64,000 bases of DNA from an uncultured Bacteroidales bacterium (GCA_946403315.1 CAMIZK010000002.1:1-64000), one strand, 5' to 3'; shown: positions 31,047-40,528, numbered from the stretch's first letter. The notes: generated by a model from the letters alone, not told the origin. Translations and numbers: made by a program.

Positions 31047-32849
31047 TTAAAACCGTTTGCTTATCTCATCGTCGCTCAGCACACTGAGGATGATCTTTCC
31101 GTCCGGCGTGCGGCGGTATTGCGGTAAAGCGAACAGACGCGTCGCAATATCCCGCATCTCCGCCTCCGTCAGGTTCTTTCCGTACGGTATCGCCGCACTC
31201 TCCGCTAAGGTCTGGGCGATCTGTTCCCGCCATTCCACCTGCGTGTTCGCTCCCCGTTCACGCACTTGCAGCAGGATATGTTGCAGCACCGGAATAGCCG
31301 ACTGGTTCGCTAACTGAGAAGGCACCGCCTGTATCGAGAAACTGTCGGGACTCAACTGCTCCACATCAAAACCGATCGCCCGCAAGTCGTCATGCAACTG
31401 CTGCACGATCACCAGTTCATCCTGCGTCACGTTCAGCACTTCGGGGAACAACAGTTGCTGCATCGCGCCTTGCGCATGTGCCAACTGCTCCAGAAACTGC
31501 ATGTACAGCACCGCCACATGTGCCCGATGCTGGTTAATCATCACCAGCCCCTGCTCACTCGGCATCAATATATACCGCCCCCCATACTGCCATATCGGAC
31601 ATGACTCGGTATCCGGCAACGTGTCCACGAAATCAGTCTGTACTCTGTCAGGGAAACGATCTGTCTTCTGTATTCCTGCTCCCTCATACAAACTCTCCCA
31701 GCCCTTCGGCGCCTTGTCCGGATAGATCACGCCCCGTTTATGGAACGGGTTATAGGTCGGATCAATTTGGATATCCGGTTTCATCACCGGTTGGTCATGC
31801 AGTACCGGAATATCGATACTGTTCGTCGTGTCAAAATCAATCGTCGGGGATAAAGTGAACTTACCCAGGCTCTCTCGCACCGCGGCCATCAGAATCTGGA
31901 AGATCGTCTGCTCGTCGGCAAACTTAATCTCCGTCTTGGTCGGGTGGATATTCACATCAATCGCTTCGGGATCGATGTCAAAATAGATAAAGAAAGACGG
32001 TTGATAGTCATTCGGAAGCATACCCGAATAGGCTGTCAGTACCGCTTTTTGAAAATACGGATGCCGCATGTAACGGCCATTGACGAAGAAATACTGCTCA
32101 CTCTTCCGCGTCGCATTCTCCGGTTTGATCACAAAACCGCGAATACCTACCATCTCCGTCTCCGTATGCACCTCCACAAAGGCGGAGGTATAACTATTTT
32201 TCTTCGGGTTACCGAACACCGCCTCAATGCGCTGCTTCTCCGTTCCGGCGGGTAACTCCAATAAGATCTCATCGTTGTGTACAAAGGTAAAATTTATCTT
32301 CGGGTACACCAGCACGATGTGATAAAACTCCGTAAGCAGGTTCCTTAACTCCGTCTGGTCGGTTTTCAAGAACTTCCGCCTCACCGGTACGTTAAAGAAC
32401 AGATTGCTTACTTTGATATTCGTTCCTACAGGACAGGAACATACTTCCTGCCGCACTACATCGGAACCGTGAATCTCGATCAGCGTGCCCGTCTCATCCT
32501 GTGCCCGACGGGTGGTCATCTCCACCTGCGCCACAGCACATATAGACGCTAACGCTTCTCCTCTAAAACCCATCGTGCGCAAGGAGAACAAGTCCTGCGC
32601 TTCCCGGATCTTACTTGTGGCATGGCGCTCAAACGCCAGACGGGCATCCATCTCACTCATACCACATCCGTCATCTATCACCTGGAGCAGCGTGCGACCG
32701 GCATCTCGAACAATCACCTGCACACGCTTGGCGCCTGCGTCCAGACTGTTCTCTACCAGTTCTTTCAGACACGACGCAGGGCGTTGGATCACCTCGCCTG
32801 CCGCAATCTGATTCGCTACACTGTCCGGTAATAAATGAATGACATCCAT
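31047..32849 (-). CDS. mutL: DNA mismatch repair protein MutL
   Basis: IHLLPDSVANQIAAGEVIQRPASCLKELVENSLDAGA; DDGCGMSEMDARLAFERHATSKI; RTMGFRGEALASI. Confidence 0.97.
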   Translation of the reverse strand: MDVIHLLPDSVANQIAAGEVIQRPASCLKELVENSLDAGAKRVQVIVRDAGRTLLQVIDDGCGMSEMDARLAFERHATSKIREAQDLFSLRTMGFRGEALASICAVAQVEMTTRRAQDETGTLIEIHGSDVVRQEVCSCPVGTNIKVSNLFFNVPVRRKFLKTDQTELRNLLTEFYHIVLVYPKINFTFVHNDEILLELPAGTEKQRIEAVFGNPKKNSYTSAFVEVHTETEMVGIRGFVIKPENATRKSEQYFFVNGRYMRHPYFQKAVLTAYSGMLPNDYQPSFFIYFDIDPEAIDVNIHPTKTEIKFADEQTIFQILMAAVRESLGKFTLSPTIDFDTTNSIDIPVLHDQPVMKPDIQIDPTYNPFHKRGVIYPDKAPKGWESLYEGAGIQKTDRFPDRVQTDFVDTLPDTESCPIWQYGGRYILMPSEQGLVMINQHRAHVAVLYMQFLEQLAHAQGAMQQLLFPEVLNVTQDELVIVQQLHDDLRAIGFDVEQLSPDSFSIQAVPSQLANQSAIPVLQHILLQVRERGANTQVEWREQIAQTLAESAAIPYGKNLTEAEMRDIATRLFALPQYRRTPDGKIILSVLSDDEISKRF

Positions 32850-32869
32850 GCTTTCGACTCCTTTATATA

Positions 32870-33115
32870 TTATATCGCGCGCGAAAGAATAGCGTATGCC
32901 AAAACAATAGCAGCGAGAAGACCCACCAAGAACCACATGCGTGCTTTCTGCTTCTTACGCATCTCCGCCATGTGACGCTCGTACTCCTCGCGTAAGGACC
33001 CCTGATGAAGACGCGCAAGTTCTTTATCCTTGCGCGCCTCCTTTTCCTTATCAAAGTAAATGGGGCGATAGTCCCACTCACGGGGTTTGTTTACTTTCGG
33101 AAATAATACCGACAT
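32870..33115 (-). CDS. Small single-TM hypothetical protein
   Basis: MSVLFPKVNKPREWDYRPIYFDKEKEARKDKE...MWFLVGLLAAIVLAYAIL; abuts the neighbouring gene. Confidence 0.7.
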   Translation of the reverse strand: MSVLFPKVNKPREWDYRPIYFDKEKEARKDKELARLHQGSLREEYERHMAEMRKKQKARMWFLVGLLAAIVLAYAILSRAI

Positions 33116-34803
33116 TACTTAACGATAGCTTGGAAATCAGCATCCTCTGCAAACTTGGCAAACTCGATATCCTTTGCTGCACGTGCCTTGAAGCCGGCAT
33201 CCTGAGCAATAGCGGATTTCAAGTTAGCCAATACGGCAGCACGGTCATTCGTGCGTGCACCTACGATAGCCTTCAGATAAGCGGTAGTTGCATTCGGGTT
33301 CTTAACTGCATCCAGCGTCTTTGCAGCAGCATCGTACTCCTCGTTCAGGATCTGCTGAACAGCAGCGTTGTTCGATGCGGTCTTGCCATAAGCCTTCTTG
33401 GCAGCAGCGTAGTCACCCTTCTGCGTGTACAGTGTACCCAGCGCAGCGTCCAAGTTACCGGTCGTACCGGCTGCCTTACCGAAGTACTCCTCTGCCTTTG
33501 CCAGATCACGAGTAGCCAATGCGCAGAGACCTGCGTTGAAGTTCACGTCCGGATCATTCGGCTTGATAGACAATGCCTTGCCGAAGCAACGGCCTGCCTC
33601 TGCGAAGTTACCTGCGTTGAAATACAGTTGACCCTGACCGTTGTAAGCACGGTAGTCTTTGTACAACTCAGCAGCCTTCTCGTAGATAGCCATCTTAGCA
33701 GCTGCATCGTCGGTCAGCGTAGCGGCATAAAGCAACTCCTCTACGTTCAACGCAGCCGGGTCGTTCTTTGCCAACTCGCGGATCTCGTCGTCGCTCTTGC
33801 CGATCAGGTCGGTCGTCAGGATCAGACGGCTGCGACGCAATGCCGGAAGGATCTCATCTTTGATAGTCGGGAATACCGAACTCAAGGACTTGATCTCGTT
33901 CTCACGTGCTTCCGGATCCTCAACGCGTGCCAGCACACTCAGTACCAGATCTTTGTCCTGCATGTTGCTGTTCTCCATCAACTCCTTGAAACCGGCCCAG
34001 TCCTCAGCGGTGATCTCACTCTCAATCTCTTTGTTCACTTTGTTCTTCTTCAGGTCTTTCTTGAGGAAGTTAGCAGCTGCTTTCTGACGGTCAGCGGCCA
34101 GTTTCTCGTTCAGTTTCTCGGCACCATCCGGAGATGCATAACCGGCAACCTCGATCTTATTGATCTCTTTGCGCTCTGCGTTCTGAGCATCCTTGATTGC
34201 TGCCTGCAGCGCCTTCATCTCAGCGCTCTTTGTCTCCGACGAACGGAGGTTCGATTGTTGGATCAAGAACAAGATGTCTGCCTCTGTAGCTTCCTGAATA
34301 ATGCGCTGGAACTTGTCCGGCGTGGTAGCGGTTGGGTTGTCGTTTGCTTTTGCGAACTCCGGCAAGGTCTTCAGACCGTCTGCTACTTTCAGCTCCGGAA
34401 CTTCTACTACTTTCTTGCCCTTATGAGCGTCAAAGCGGAGGAATAACTCACATGAATTCATCTCAGGAACGTAGTCAAACTCGCAGTGTTGCGAATAAGA
34501 ACCGCCCTTCTTGTAATTAACGGTTTTTCCGTTCTCTTTGGCTTTCTCGCCTACGTAGGTAACCGGTTGGCCCAGCACCTCTTTACCGGCGAATTTGAGC
34601 ACCGGAGTAACGACCAGCACACCCTTCTTCGCAAATTTCTTTACAGGGAAAGTACCGGTGATGTCTGCAGTAACCTTACCGCCCTTCAACTCCAACGGAT
34701 TCGGGGTAACGGTCAGTTTACCGGGTTGCGGAAGAGTACCGCACGATGCCAACACCACTACTGCAGCGATGAGGCTAAGTAATAAACTTTTCTTCATATG
34801 CAT
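33115..34803 (-). CDS. TPR lipoprotein with OmpA-like region
   Basis: Lipobox VVLASC; IEVAGYASPDGAEKLNEKLAADRQKAAANFL; multiple TPR-like units (AYNGQGQLYFNAGNFAEAGRCFGKALSIKPNDPDVNFNAGLCALATRDL). Confidence 0.8.
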   Translation of the reverse strand: MHMKKSLLLSLIAAVVVLASCGTLPQPGKLTVTPNPLELKGGKVTADITGTFPVKKFAKKGVLVVTPVLKFAGKEVLGQPVTYVGEKAKENGKTVNYKKGGSYSQHCEFDYVPEMNSCELFLRFDAHKGKKVVEVPELKVADGLKTLPEFAKANDNPTATTPDKFQRIIQEATEADILFLIQQSNLRSSETKSAEMKALQAAIKDAQNAERKEINKIEVAGYASPDGAEKLNEKLAADRQKAAANFLKKDLKKNKVNKEIESEITAEDWAGFKELMENSNMQDKDLVLSVLARVEDPEARENEIKSLSSVFPTIKDEILPALRRSRLILTTDLIGKSDDEIRELAKNDPAALNVEELLYAATLTDDAAAKMAIYEKAAELYKDYRAYNGQGQLYFNAGNFAEAGRCFGKALSIKPNDPDVNFNAGLCALATRDLAKAEEYFGKAAGTTGNLDAALGTLYTQKGDYAAAKKAYGKTASNNAAVQQILNEEYDAAAKTLDAVKNPNATTAYLKAIVGARTNDRAAVLANLKSAIAQDAGFKARAAKDIEFAKFAEDADFQAIVK

Positions 34804-34821
34804 ATAAATTGTTTGTTGTGG

Positions 34822-35304
34822 TTATTTCTTATCCAAACTCGTCAAGCGATGCGAGATGTTAGCGAACAGACGCATGAACGCAAACGATACCAGGGTCGGC
34901 AACAACAGCACGACGCCTAAAACGATGCAGATCAGCCCCATGTCCGGTCCGTCCAGGTACTGGGCAAGGAACGAATCCTCCGTTGCTTCCAGCACGATAC
35001 CCGTGATCAGCAGAGCTACTGAACTAATCAGACCTATTACCAAATAGATCCATGCCAGCGAATGCATCAGACGCTCGTCGGAAGTACATTTGATCTTCTT
35101 CACCTCTTTCGGCGCCTCCGGTACAAACACTTCTTGCTTTTCCTCTGCAGCCTTCAGCTTCGTCATTGCATTCTCGATCGCTACCTGCACCGCTGCCGAC
35201 AACTCCTCCTTACTCATCTGAGGCTTCGGCGCTGCTTTCGGCTTAGCCGCCTTCGGCGCCTTAGGAGCAGCCGCTTTCTTCTCTTTAATAACTTTTTCTG
35301 CCAT
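34822..35304 (-). CDS. Ala/Lys/Pro-rich membrane hypothetical protein
   Basis: AAAPKAPKAAKPKAAPKPQ N-terminus and two hydrophobic segments; promoter-like sequence at 35344-35375. Confidence 0.65.
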   Translation of the reverse strand: MAEKVIKEKKAAAPKAPKAAKPKAAPKPQMSKEELSAAVQVAIENAMTKLKAAEEKQEVFVPEAPKEVKKIKCTSDERLMHSLAWIYLVIGLISSVALLITGIVLEATEDSFLAQYLDGPDMGLICIVLGVVLLLPTLVSFAFMRLFANISHRLTSLDKK

Positions 35305-35402
35305 AATTTTTTATCTTTTGATAATACAACATTCCAATTGCGCTGCAAAGTTACAACAAAATTTTTAAATATGCAAGAATTTTTGAAAAAAGTACGCAAA
35401 AA

Positions 35403-35434
35403 TTTGCATATATGCAATAATTATTGTAATTTTG
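35403..35434 (+). promoter_or_regulatory. Promoter upstream of udk
   Basis: TTTG (35403-35406)-N20-TAATTTTG (35427-35434). Confidence 0.7.
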
Positions 35435-35463
35435 CAGTCCGAAAAGACAAACAATCTCGTTTT

Positions 35464-36084
35464 ATGTTTATCATCGGCATTGCGGGCGGTACCGGCTCGG
35501 GTAAAACAACGGTAGTAAGAAAACTGATCGAGCGTCTCCCGAAAGGAGAAGTCGTAGTCATCCCCCAGGATTCATATTACAAGGATAGCAGTCATATCCC
35601 GGTAGAAGAACGGCAAAATATCAACTTTGACCATCCCGATGCCTTCGATTGGACACTGCTCACCAAGCATATCGCGATGCTCAAAGAGGGGAAGCCCATC
35701 GAGCAACCGATCTATTCCTATATCACTTGTACGCGCTCGAAGGAAACCATTCATATCGAGCCTAAAGAGGTGATCGTTGTGGAAGGTATTATGGCGCTAC
35801 GGGAGTACAGTCTGCGCCAGCAGATGGACCTGAAAATCTTCGTTGATGCCGATGCCGATGACCGTCTGATACGCGTTATGAAACGCGACGTCATTGAGCG
35901 TGGCCGTACGGCGGAACAGGTCATTGACCGGTATCAGAAAGTGCTCAAACCGATGCACGAGCAGTTCATTGAGCCCTGTAAACGCTTCGCTGATGTCATC
36001 GTGCCGCAAGGCGGACATAACAACGCAGCCATCAACATGCTCTCCAAGTTCATCAAGCAACAACTTCGTGAGAACAAAGACTAA
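35464..36084 (+). CDS. udk: Uridine kinase
   Basis: MFIIGIAGGTGSGKTTVVRKLIERLPKGEVVVIPQDSYYKD; VVEGIMAL; VDADADDRLIRVMKRDVIERGRT. Confidence 0.95.
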   Translation: MFIIGIAGGTGSGKTTVVRKLIERLPKGEVVVIPQDSYYKDSSHIPVEERQNINFDHPDAFDWTLLTKHIAMLKEGKPIEQPIYSYITCTRSKETIHIEPKEVIVVEGIMALREYSLRQQMDLKIFVDADADDRLIRVMKRDVIERGRTAEQVIDRYQKVLKPMHEQFIEPCKRFADVIVPQGGHNNAAINMLSKFIKQQLRENKD

Positions 36085-36111
36085 AGGCGAAAGGTTATTG
36101 GCTAAAGGCTA

Positions 36112-36711
36112 ATGTTCTGGCAACTCTTCTACACTTATCTCAAGATCGGTACCTTCACCCTCGGTGGAGGTTATGCCATGTTACCGCTTATCCAACGGGA
36201 AGTAGTCGATCGCAAACACTGGATCGATGAGGAGGAGTTCCTTAACATGATCGCGTTGGCACAAGCGGCACCGGGCCTGATCGCTGTCAACTCCGCTATC
36301 TTCATCGGTTGGCGCGTCGGCGGATGGAGAGGTGTCTGCGGTGCGGTGCTGGGTGCGGTTCTACCGTCTTTTCTCATCATCCTGATGATCGCAATGGTCT
36401 TCCGGGATTGGAAAGAACAACCGGCTGTTGAAGCGATCTTCAAAGGCATCCGTCCCGCCGTCGTCGCCCTTATTGCTGCACCGCTGTTCAAATTAGCAAA
36501 AAACGCTATAAAGGCAAAAGGCGAAGGGACGAAAGGCGAACGGTCATTAGCCTATAACCTTTGGCCTTTAGCCATTAGTTTAGCCGCCGCCTTGCTCATT
36601 TGGCTGCTTCATGTTAACCCGGTTTGGATCATTCTCGCAACGATAGTACTGACGCTCAGCGTAGTTGCAATCGTCAATAAAACCAACTCGTCAATAAATC
36701 GTAAATCGTAA
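36112..36711 (+). CDS. Chromate transporter family protein, half 1
   Basis: KIGTFTLGGGYAMLPLIQREVVDRKHWIDEEEFLNMIALAQAAPG. Confidence 0.92.
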   Translation: MFWQLFYTYLKIGTFTLGGGYAMLPLIQREVVDRKHWIDEEEFLNMIALAQAAPGLIAVNSAIFIGWRVGGWRGVCGAVLGAVLPSFLIILMIAMVFRDWKEQPAVEAIFKGIRPAVVALIAAPLFKLAKNAIKAKGEGTKGERSLAYNLWPLAISLAAALLIWLLHVNPVWIILATIVLTLSVVAIVNKTNSSINRKS

Positions 36712-37305
36712 ATGCTCCTGGCTTTATTCACATCGTTCTTCAAGATAGGTCTCTTCGGTTTTGGTGGAGGCTTGGCGATTTTGTCGCTCATCCAGATGGA
36801 GGTGGAAACCAACGGCTGGATGGGTCAGCAGGAGTTTGTCGATATTGTGGCTGTCAGCCAAGTTACGCCGGGTCCGATCGGCATCAACTGTGCGACCTAC
36901 GTCGGTTATACGGTTGGCGGTATCTGGGGAAGCATCTTAGCAACGTTGGCGATCGTGCTGCCGAGCCTGATCATCATGTTAAGCATCTGTAAGGCCTATT
37001 TCTGGCTGTCCAAACGGTTCAAAGGCAATCCCTATTTCGAGCAGACGCTGCGTATGCTCCGTTTTGCCGTCATCGGTCTCATCGCTTCCGCAGCTTTACT
37101 GCTCATCAAACCGACGAACTTCATCGACTCCACTTCCTGGATTATCTTTTCCGTCGTCGCCTTCTTAACCATCCTGCCGAATTTTGTCAAAAAGAAAGAA
37201 GGAAATAAAATCTCCAATATCCAATATCAAATATCCAATATATTCTCCCACCCCATCCTCCTCATCGTTCTCTCCGGCCTCGCCGGCTACCTCATCTACG
37301 GGTAA
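36712..37305 (+). CDS. Chromate transporter family protein, half 2
   Basis: KIGLFGFGGGLAILSLIQMEVETNGWMGQQEFVDIVAVSQVTPGPIGIN. Confidence 0.92.
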   Translation: MLLALFTSFFKIGLFGFGGGLAILSLIQMEVETNGWMGQQEFVDIVAVSQVTPGPIGINCATYVGYTVGGIWGSILATLAIVLPSLIIMLSICKAYFWLSKRFKGNPYFEQTLRMLRFAVIGLIASAALLLIKPTNFIDSTSWIIFSVVAFLTILPNFVKKKEGNKISNIQYQISNIFSHPILLIVLSGLAGYLIYG

Positions 37306-37339
37306 AATATCTTTTTTTGATCTTTTTTTTGCCCAAATA

Positions 37340-37371
37340 TTTGCGTATTTCATTTTTTTATTGTACCTTTG
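37340..37371 (+). promoter_or_regulatory. Promoter upstream of hipBA
   Basis: TTTG (37340-37343)-N20-TACCTTTG (37364-37371). Confidence 0.7.
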
Positions 37372-37442
37372 CAGCCGATTTAAGATATCATAAAATAAAG
37401 TATACCGATTTTATTGCTATATTATAAGATAGATTACAGGAT

Positions 37443-37760
37443 ATGTCAAAGAGTACTATTGCTACCCGTTTACCTCGCAGAGCAGAGAAAAACCTGCAGA
37501 TTGTAGGGGAACAAATTCGTCTGGCGCGATTGCGCCGGGACTTGAGCATTGCGCAGATTGCAGAAAGAGCGTCTTGCAGTGAGTTAACGGTGATGCGTGT
37601 GGAACGCGGTGTCTCAACAGTAGCGATCGGCATCTATCTGCGTATCCTGTTTGCGCTGGGTTTGGACGAGAGTATTCTGTATTTGGCCAAAGATGATGAG
37701 ATGGGTCGCACCTTACAAGATTTAGACCTTAAACACCGCCAAAGAGCATCAAAGAAATGA
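37443..37760 (+). CDS. HipB-like HTH antitoxin
   Basis: GEQIRLARLRRDLSIAQIAERASCSELTVMRVERGVSTVAIGIYLRILFALGL; 4-bp overlap with hipA-like gene. Confidence 0.85.
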   Translation: MSKSTIATRLPRRAEKNLQIVGEQIRLARLRRDLSIAQIAERASCSELTVMRVERGVSTVAIGIYLRILFALGLDESILYLAKDDEMGRTLQDLDLKHRQRASKK

Positions 37761-38986
37761 AGTTGATACAAATAGATATGGACGCTACGTGTTTCCCGCA
37801 GGCTGAGCCGGTGGGGACATTGGGCTATGATATGATTCGCGGCAATGCCGCGTACCAATGGACGTTTGATCCGCAGTGGTTGCAAAAGCACAAACATATC
37901 AAACTGAGTGGAGACCTGCAAAACGCCGGAGGACCGCAATACGGTTCAGATCGGCTATTCGGTTTTCTGCAAGATGCCATGCCGGATCGGTGGGGAAGGC
38001 GGTTAATCGATAAACGGGAACGTTTATTGGCAGCGCAAGAAGGACGAGCGGTTCGGCATCTGACGGACATCGATTATCTGACGCAGATTGATGACACCAC
38101 GCGTATGGGCGCATTTCGCTTGCGTGCAGGTGAAAATAGATTAGGTGTCGATTATGCAGACACGCCCGTTCCGCCGTTAACGCATCTGCGTCAGTTTGTG
38201 GATATGGCGCAAGACTATGAACGGCAAGACGAGCAAGGAGGTGCCATTCGGGAAGAATGGTTACTGAACTTATACAAACAAGGTTCATCCTTAGGCGGAG
38301 CGCGACCTAAAGCGAATGTGCGTGATACGGACGGTTCTCTTTGGATTGCCAAGATCCCATCCATCAACGACGATTATGATGTTGCTTTATGGGAATTCTG
38401 GGCGCATAAGATGGCACATCTGGCAGGCATCGAAGTGCCGGAAATGAAGTTATTAACCTTACCGGGACAGAAATACCACACTTTATTGTCCAAGCGCTTT
38501 GACAGAGACGGTCAACAACGGATCCATTTCGCGTCTGCGATGACCCTCTGCGGCCTGCAAGACGGCGCCGATGCAACGTCCGGCCACGGTTATCTGGATA
38601 TTGTAGATACGATTATCGGAAACAGCGGTTTTGTGAATCCGCAGGAAGCATTGGAGCAGTTGTACCGGCGAGTAGCTTTCTCGGTAGCCATCCATAATCA
38701 CGATGATCATTTCCGCAATCATGGTTTCTTGCTGACCGAAAAAGGATGGGTCTGGTCGCCGGCCTATGACCTTAACCCGTCAGATATCCGGACGCAGAGT
38801 CTGCTTATCTCCCGCGACACGAATGAGTCTTCCTTGGAAGCCCTATTAGCCGCAGCCGGAGATTATATGCTGAGTACTAAGCAGGCGCAACAAATCATTA
38901 ACGAGGTATCTGCGGCCATGCAGCAAGCAATCCGTCTTGCCCGCCAATGCGCCATCTCCGATCAGGAAATGAAACGCTTTTTTTGA
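37757..38986 (+). CDS. HipA-like kinase toxin
   Basis: LQDAMPDRWGRRLIDKRE; SSLGGARPKANVRDTDGSLWIAKIPS; NHDDHFRNHGFLL; WVWSPAYDLNPS. Confidence 0.9.
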   Translation: MKLIQIDMDATCFPQAEPVGTLGYDMIRGNAAYQWTFDPQWLQKHKHIKLSGDLQNAGGPQYGSDRLFGFLQDAMPDRWGRRLIDKRERLLAAQEGRAVRHLTDIDYLTQIDDTTRMGAFRLRAGENRLGVDYADTPVPPLTHLRQFVDMAQDYERQDEQGGAIREEWLLNLYKQGSSLGGARPKANVRDTDGSLWIAKIPSINDDYDVALWEFWAHKMAHLAGIEVPEMKLLTLPGQKYHTLLSKRFDRDGQQRIHFASAMTLCGLQDGADATSGHGYLDIVDTIIGNSGFVNPQEALEQLYRRVAFSVAIHNHDDHFRNHGFLLTEKGWVWSPAYDLNPSDIRTQSLLISRDTNESSLEALLAAAGDYMLSTKQAQQIINEVSAAMQQAIRLARQCAISDQEMKRFF

Positions 38987-39021
38987 TTGTTTTAGGTCAT
39001 TTTGGACCAATCAAAAAGGAA

Positions 39022-39037
39022 GTGCCGTTTGGCACTC
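39022..39037. terminator. Hairpin downstream of hipA-like gene
   Basis: AGTGCC-gttt-GGCACT, 6-bp perfect stem between convergent genes. Confidence 0.5.
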
Positions 39038-39055
39038 CCTTCCCGTAACCCGTAA

Positions 39056-39163
39056 CCGGTAACCCATTCGCCATTAGCTATTCGCCCTTTCGCCTTTAGC
39101 ACGCTTCCGCGCACGGAAAATAAGGTACGCAAGCGCGCAGAGCATCAGCGGCAGCACCGCGTC
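39056..39163. repeat. 108-bp direct repeat, copy A
   Basis: 104/108 identical by eye to 40421-40528; contains part of the stop codon of the DUF1016-type gene. Confidence 0.9.
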
Positions 39164-40334
39164 ATTTATCCAAGAACTCCACGAACTCCTCCAAACTGCG
39201 TTGAATAACGCTGCCGACCTTTAATTGCTCCTCGTATTTAGACACCATCGTTGGGCTAATGCTCCGATTTAGCGCATAGCGTACCACCTCAGGGTTTGCG
39301 TCCTTGCACATTAAGATACCAATGCTCGGATTTTCATTACTGCGTTTCTCGTTTTGATCCAATGCCTCTAAGTAGAACTCCAATTGCCCCAAATCACGTG
39401 GATCAAAGGTCGTGGTCTTCAGTTCAATAGCCACAAGGCACTGCAAGGCACGATGGTAGAACAACAAATCGCAGCGGAAGTTTTGTCCGCCAACCTCAAG
39501 CGTATGTTCCTGATCCACAAAGAGAAAATCCTTACCCATCTCCAGGATAAACTCCTTCATATGCGACACTATCTCATTACGCAACTTCGACTCCTTGTAT
39601 CTTTGAGGCAGGCCCAAGAACTCTAAGATGGATTTATCTTTGAGCAACACTTCCGCTTGCGGATAGGTCTCTTTCAGGATAGCGGACTGCATCTTCTTAT
39701 CGCTCAGCACACGCGAGTAGGCATCCGATTTGATGGCGCGCTCGAGTTCGCGTTTCTTCAAATGCTCATGTTCTGCGTAGAGAATATAGAAGATATACTG
39801 ATCTACAAGTTCACATGCATTTAAGATAATAATATGATTCGTCCAAGTCGTCCTTAATAAGAACTCGGGAATTTGTGTCACCGCTGGTGATACAATTACA
39901 TTGTATCCATTTTGTATCAATGGCGTTGATACAATTTGTCTCACCATTGGTGATACAATTTGTGCCGCTTCCGCTGGCACAATTTCATCAGCTGGATTTG
40001 GCAATAATTTTAACGACATGGCACGTTCAATAAACGGAGCTGATGAGTAGGTGTCATAGAACTTAACCATTCTATAGATATTCATCCTACTCCATCCCTT
40101 TAAAGTCGGGTTTTGCGTATGGATATATTCCGCCAGTTGTTGCACCACTTTTGCTCCCCACGCGGCATTCTTTATCTTATCGGACACATACGCACCAACT
40201 TGCCATGCCGTCAGCACAGATGCATGGTTAATTACTTGTATCGCTTGCGAACGGTTTTGCTCAATGATCTGCACAACCTTAGCAAAATCCTGCGAATATT
40301 CGCTACTTGCTATATGTGCTACTTGCTTATCCAT
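39162..40334 (-). CDS. DUF1016 / PDDEXK nuclease domain-containing protein (YhcG-type)
   Basis: VLTAWQVGAYVSDKI...WGAKVVQQLAEYI; FDLLFYHRALQCLVAIELKTTTFDPRDLGQLEFYLEALD nuclease motif (as RCDLLFYHRALQCLVAIELKT). ORF-track start 40361 precedes the predicted transcription start. Confidence 0.9.
   Translation of the reverse strand: MDKQVAHIASSEYSQDFAKVVQIIEQNRSQAIQVINHASVLTAWQVGAYVSDKIKNAAWGAKVVQQLAEYIHTQNPTLKGWSRMNIYRMVKFYDTYSSAPFIERAMSLKLLPNPADEIVPAEAAQIVSPMVRQIVSTPLIQNGYNVIVSPAVTQIPEFLLRTTWTNHIIILNACELVDQYIFYILYAEHEHLKKRELERAIKSDAYSRVLSDKKMQSAILKETYPQAEVLLKDKSILEFLGLPQRYKESKLRNEIVSHMKEFILEMGKDFLFVDQEHTLEVGGQNFRCDLLFYHRALQCLVAIELKTTTFDPRDLGQLEFYLEALDQNEKRSNENPSIGILMCKDANPEVVRYALNRSISPTMVSKYEEQLKVGSVIQRSLEEFVEFLDK
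39873..39982 (-). repeat. Palindromic 23-bp units with 24-bp period inside the DUF1016-type gene
   Basis: Units at 39873-39895, 39912-39934, 39936-39958, 39960-39982, all of form TTGTvTCAcc-n-ggTGATACAA or variants. Confidence 0.85.
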
Positions 40335-40358
40335 CATGTTGTTTATCAAAATTTGGTG

Positions 40359-40390
40359 CAAAGATACAACAAAAAATCGACATACACAAG
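40359..40390 (-). promoter_or_regulatory. Promoter for the DUF1016-type gene
   Basis: Minus CTTG-N20-TATCTTTG (plus caaagata 40359-40366, caag 40387-40390). Confidence 0.6.
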
Positions 40391-40420
40391 TGTTATGCCG
40401 ATTTTTCGCATTTTCCTATT

Positions 40421-40528
40421 CCGGTACCCCATTCGCCATTAGCCATTCGCCCTTTCGCCTTTAGCACGCTTCCGCGCACGGAAAATAAGGTACGCAAGCG
40501 CGCAGAGCATCAGCGGCAACAGCGCGTC
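40421..40528. repeat. 108-bp direct repeat, copy B
   Basis: See copy A; encodes the C-terminal TM/basic tail of the 40439..40825 gene. Confidence 0.9.

Noticed and set aside
32941-34446. 501-aa plus-strand ORF opposite the TPR lipoprotein
   Set aside because: Antisense mirror ORF with Leu/Cys/Ser-rich composition; the minus-strand gene has lipobox, OmpA-like and TPR motifs.
39873-39982. Possible CRISPR-like array
   Set aside because: Units are contiguous 24-bp palindromes within a coding frame, without unique spacers or cas genes.
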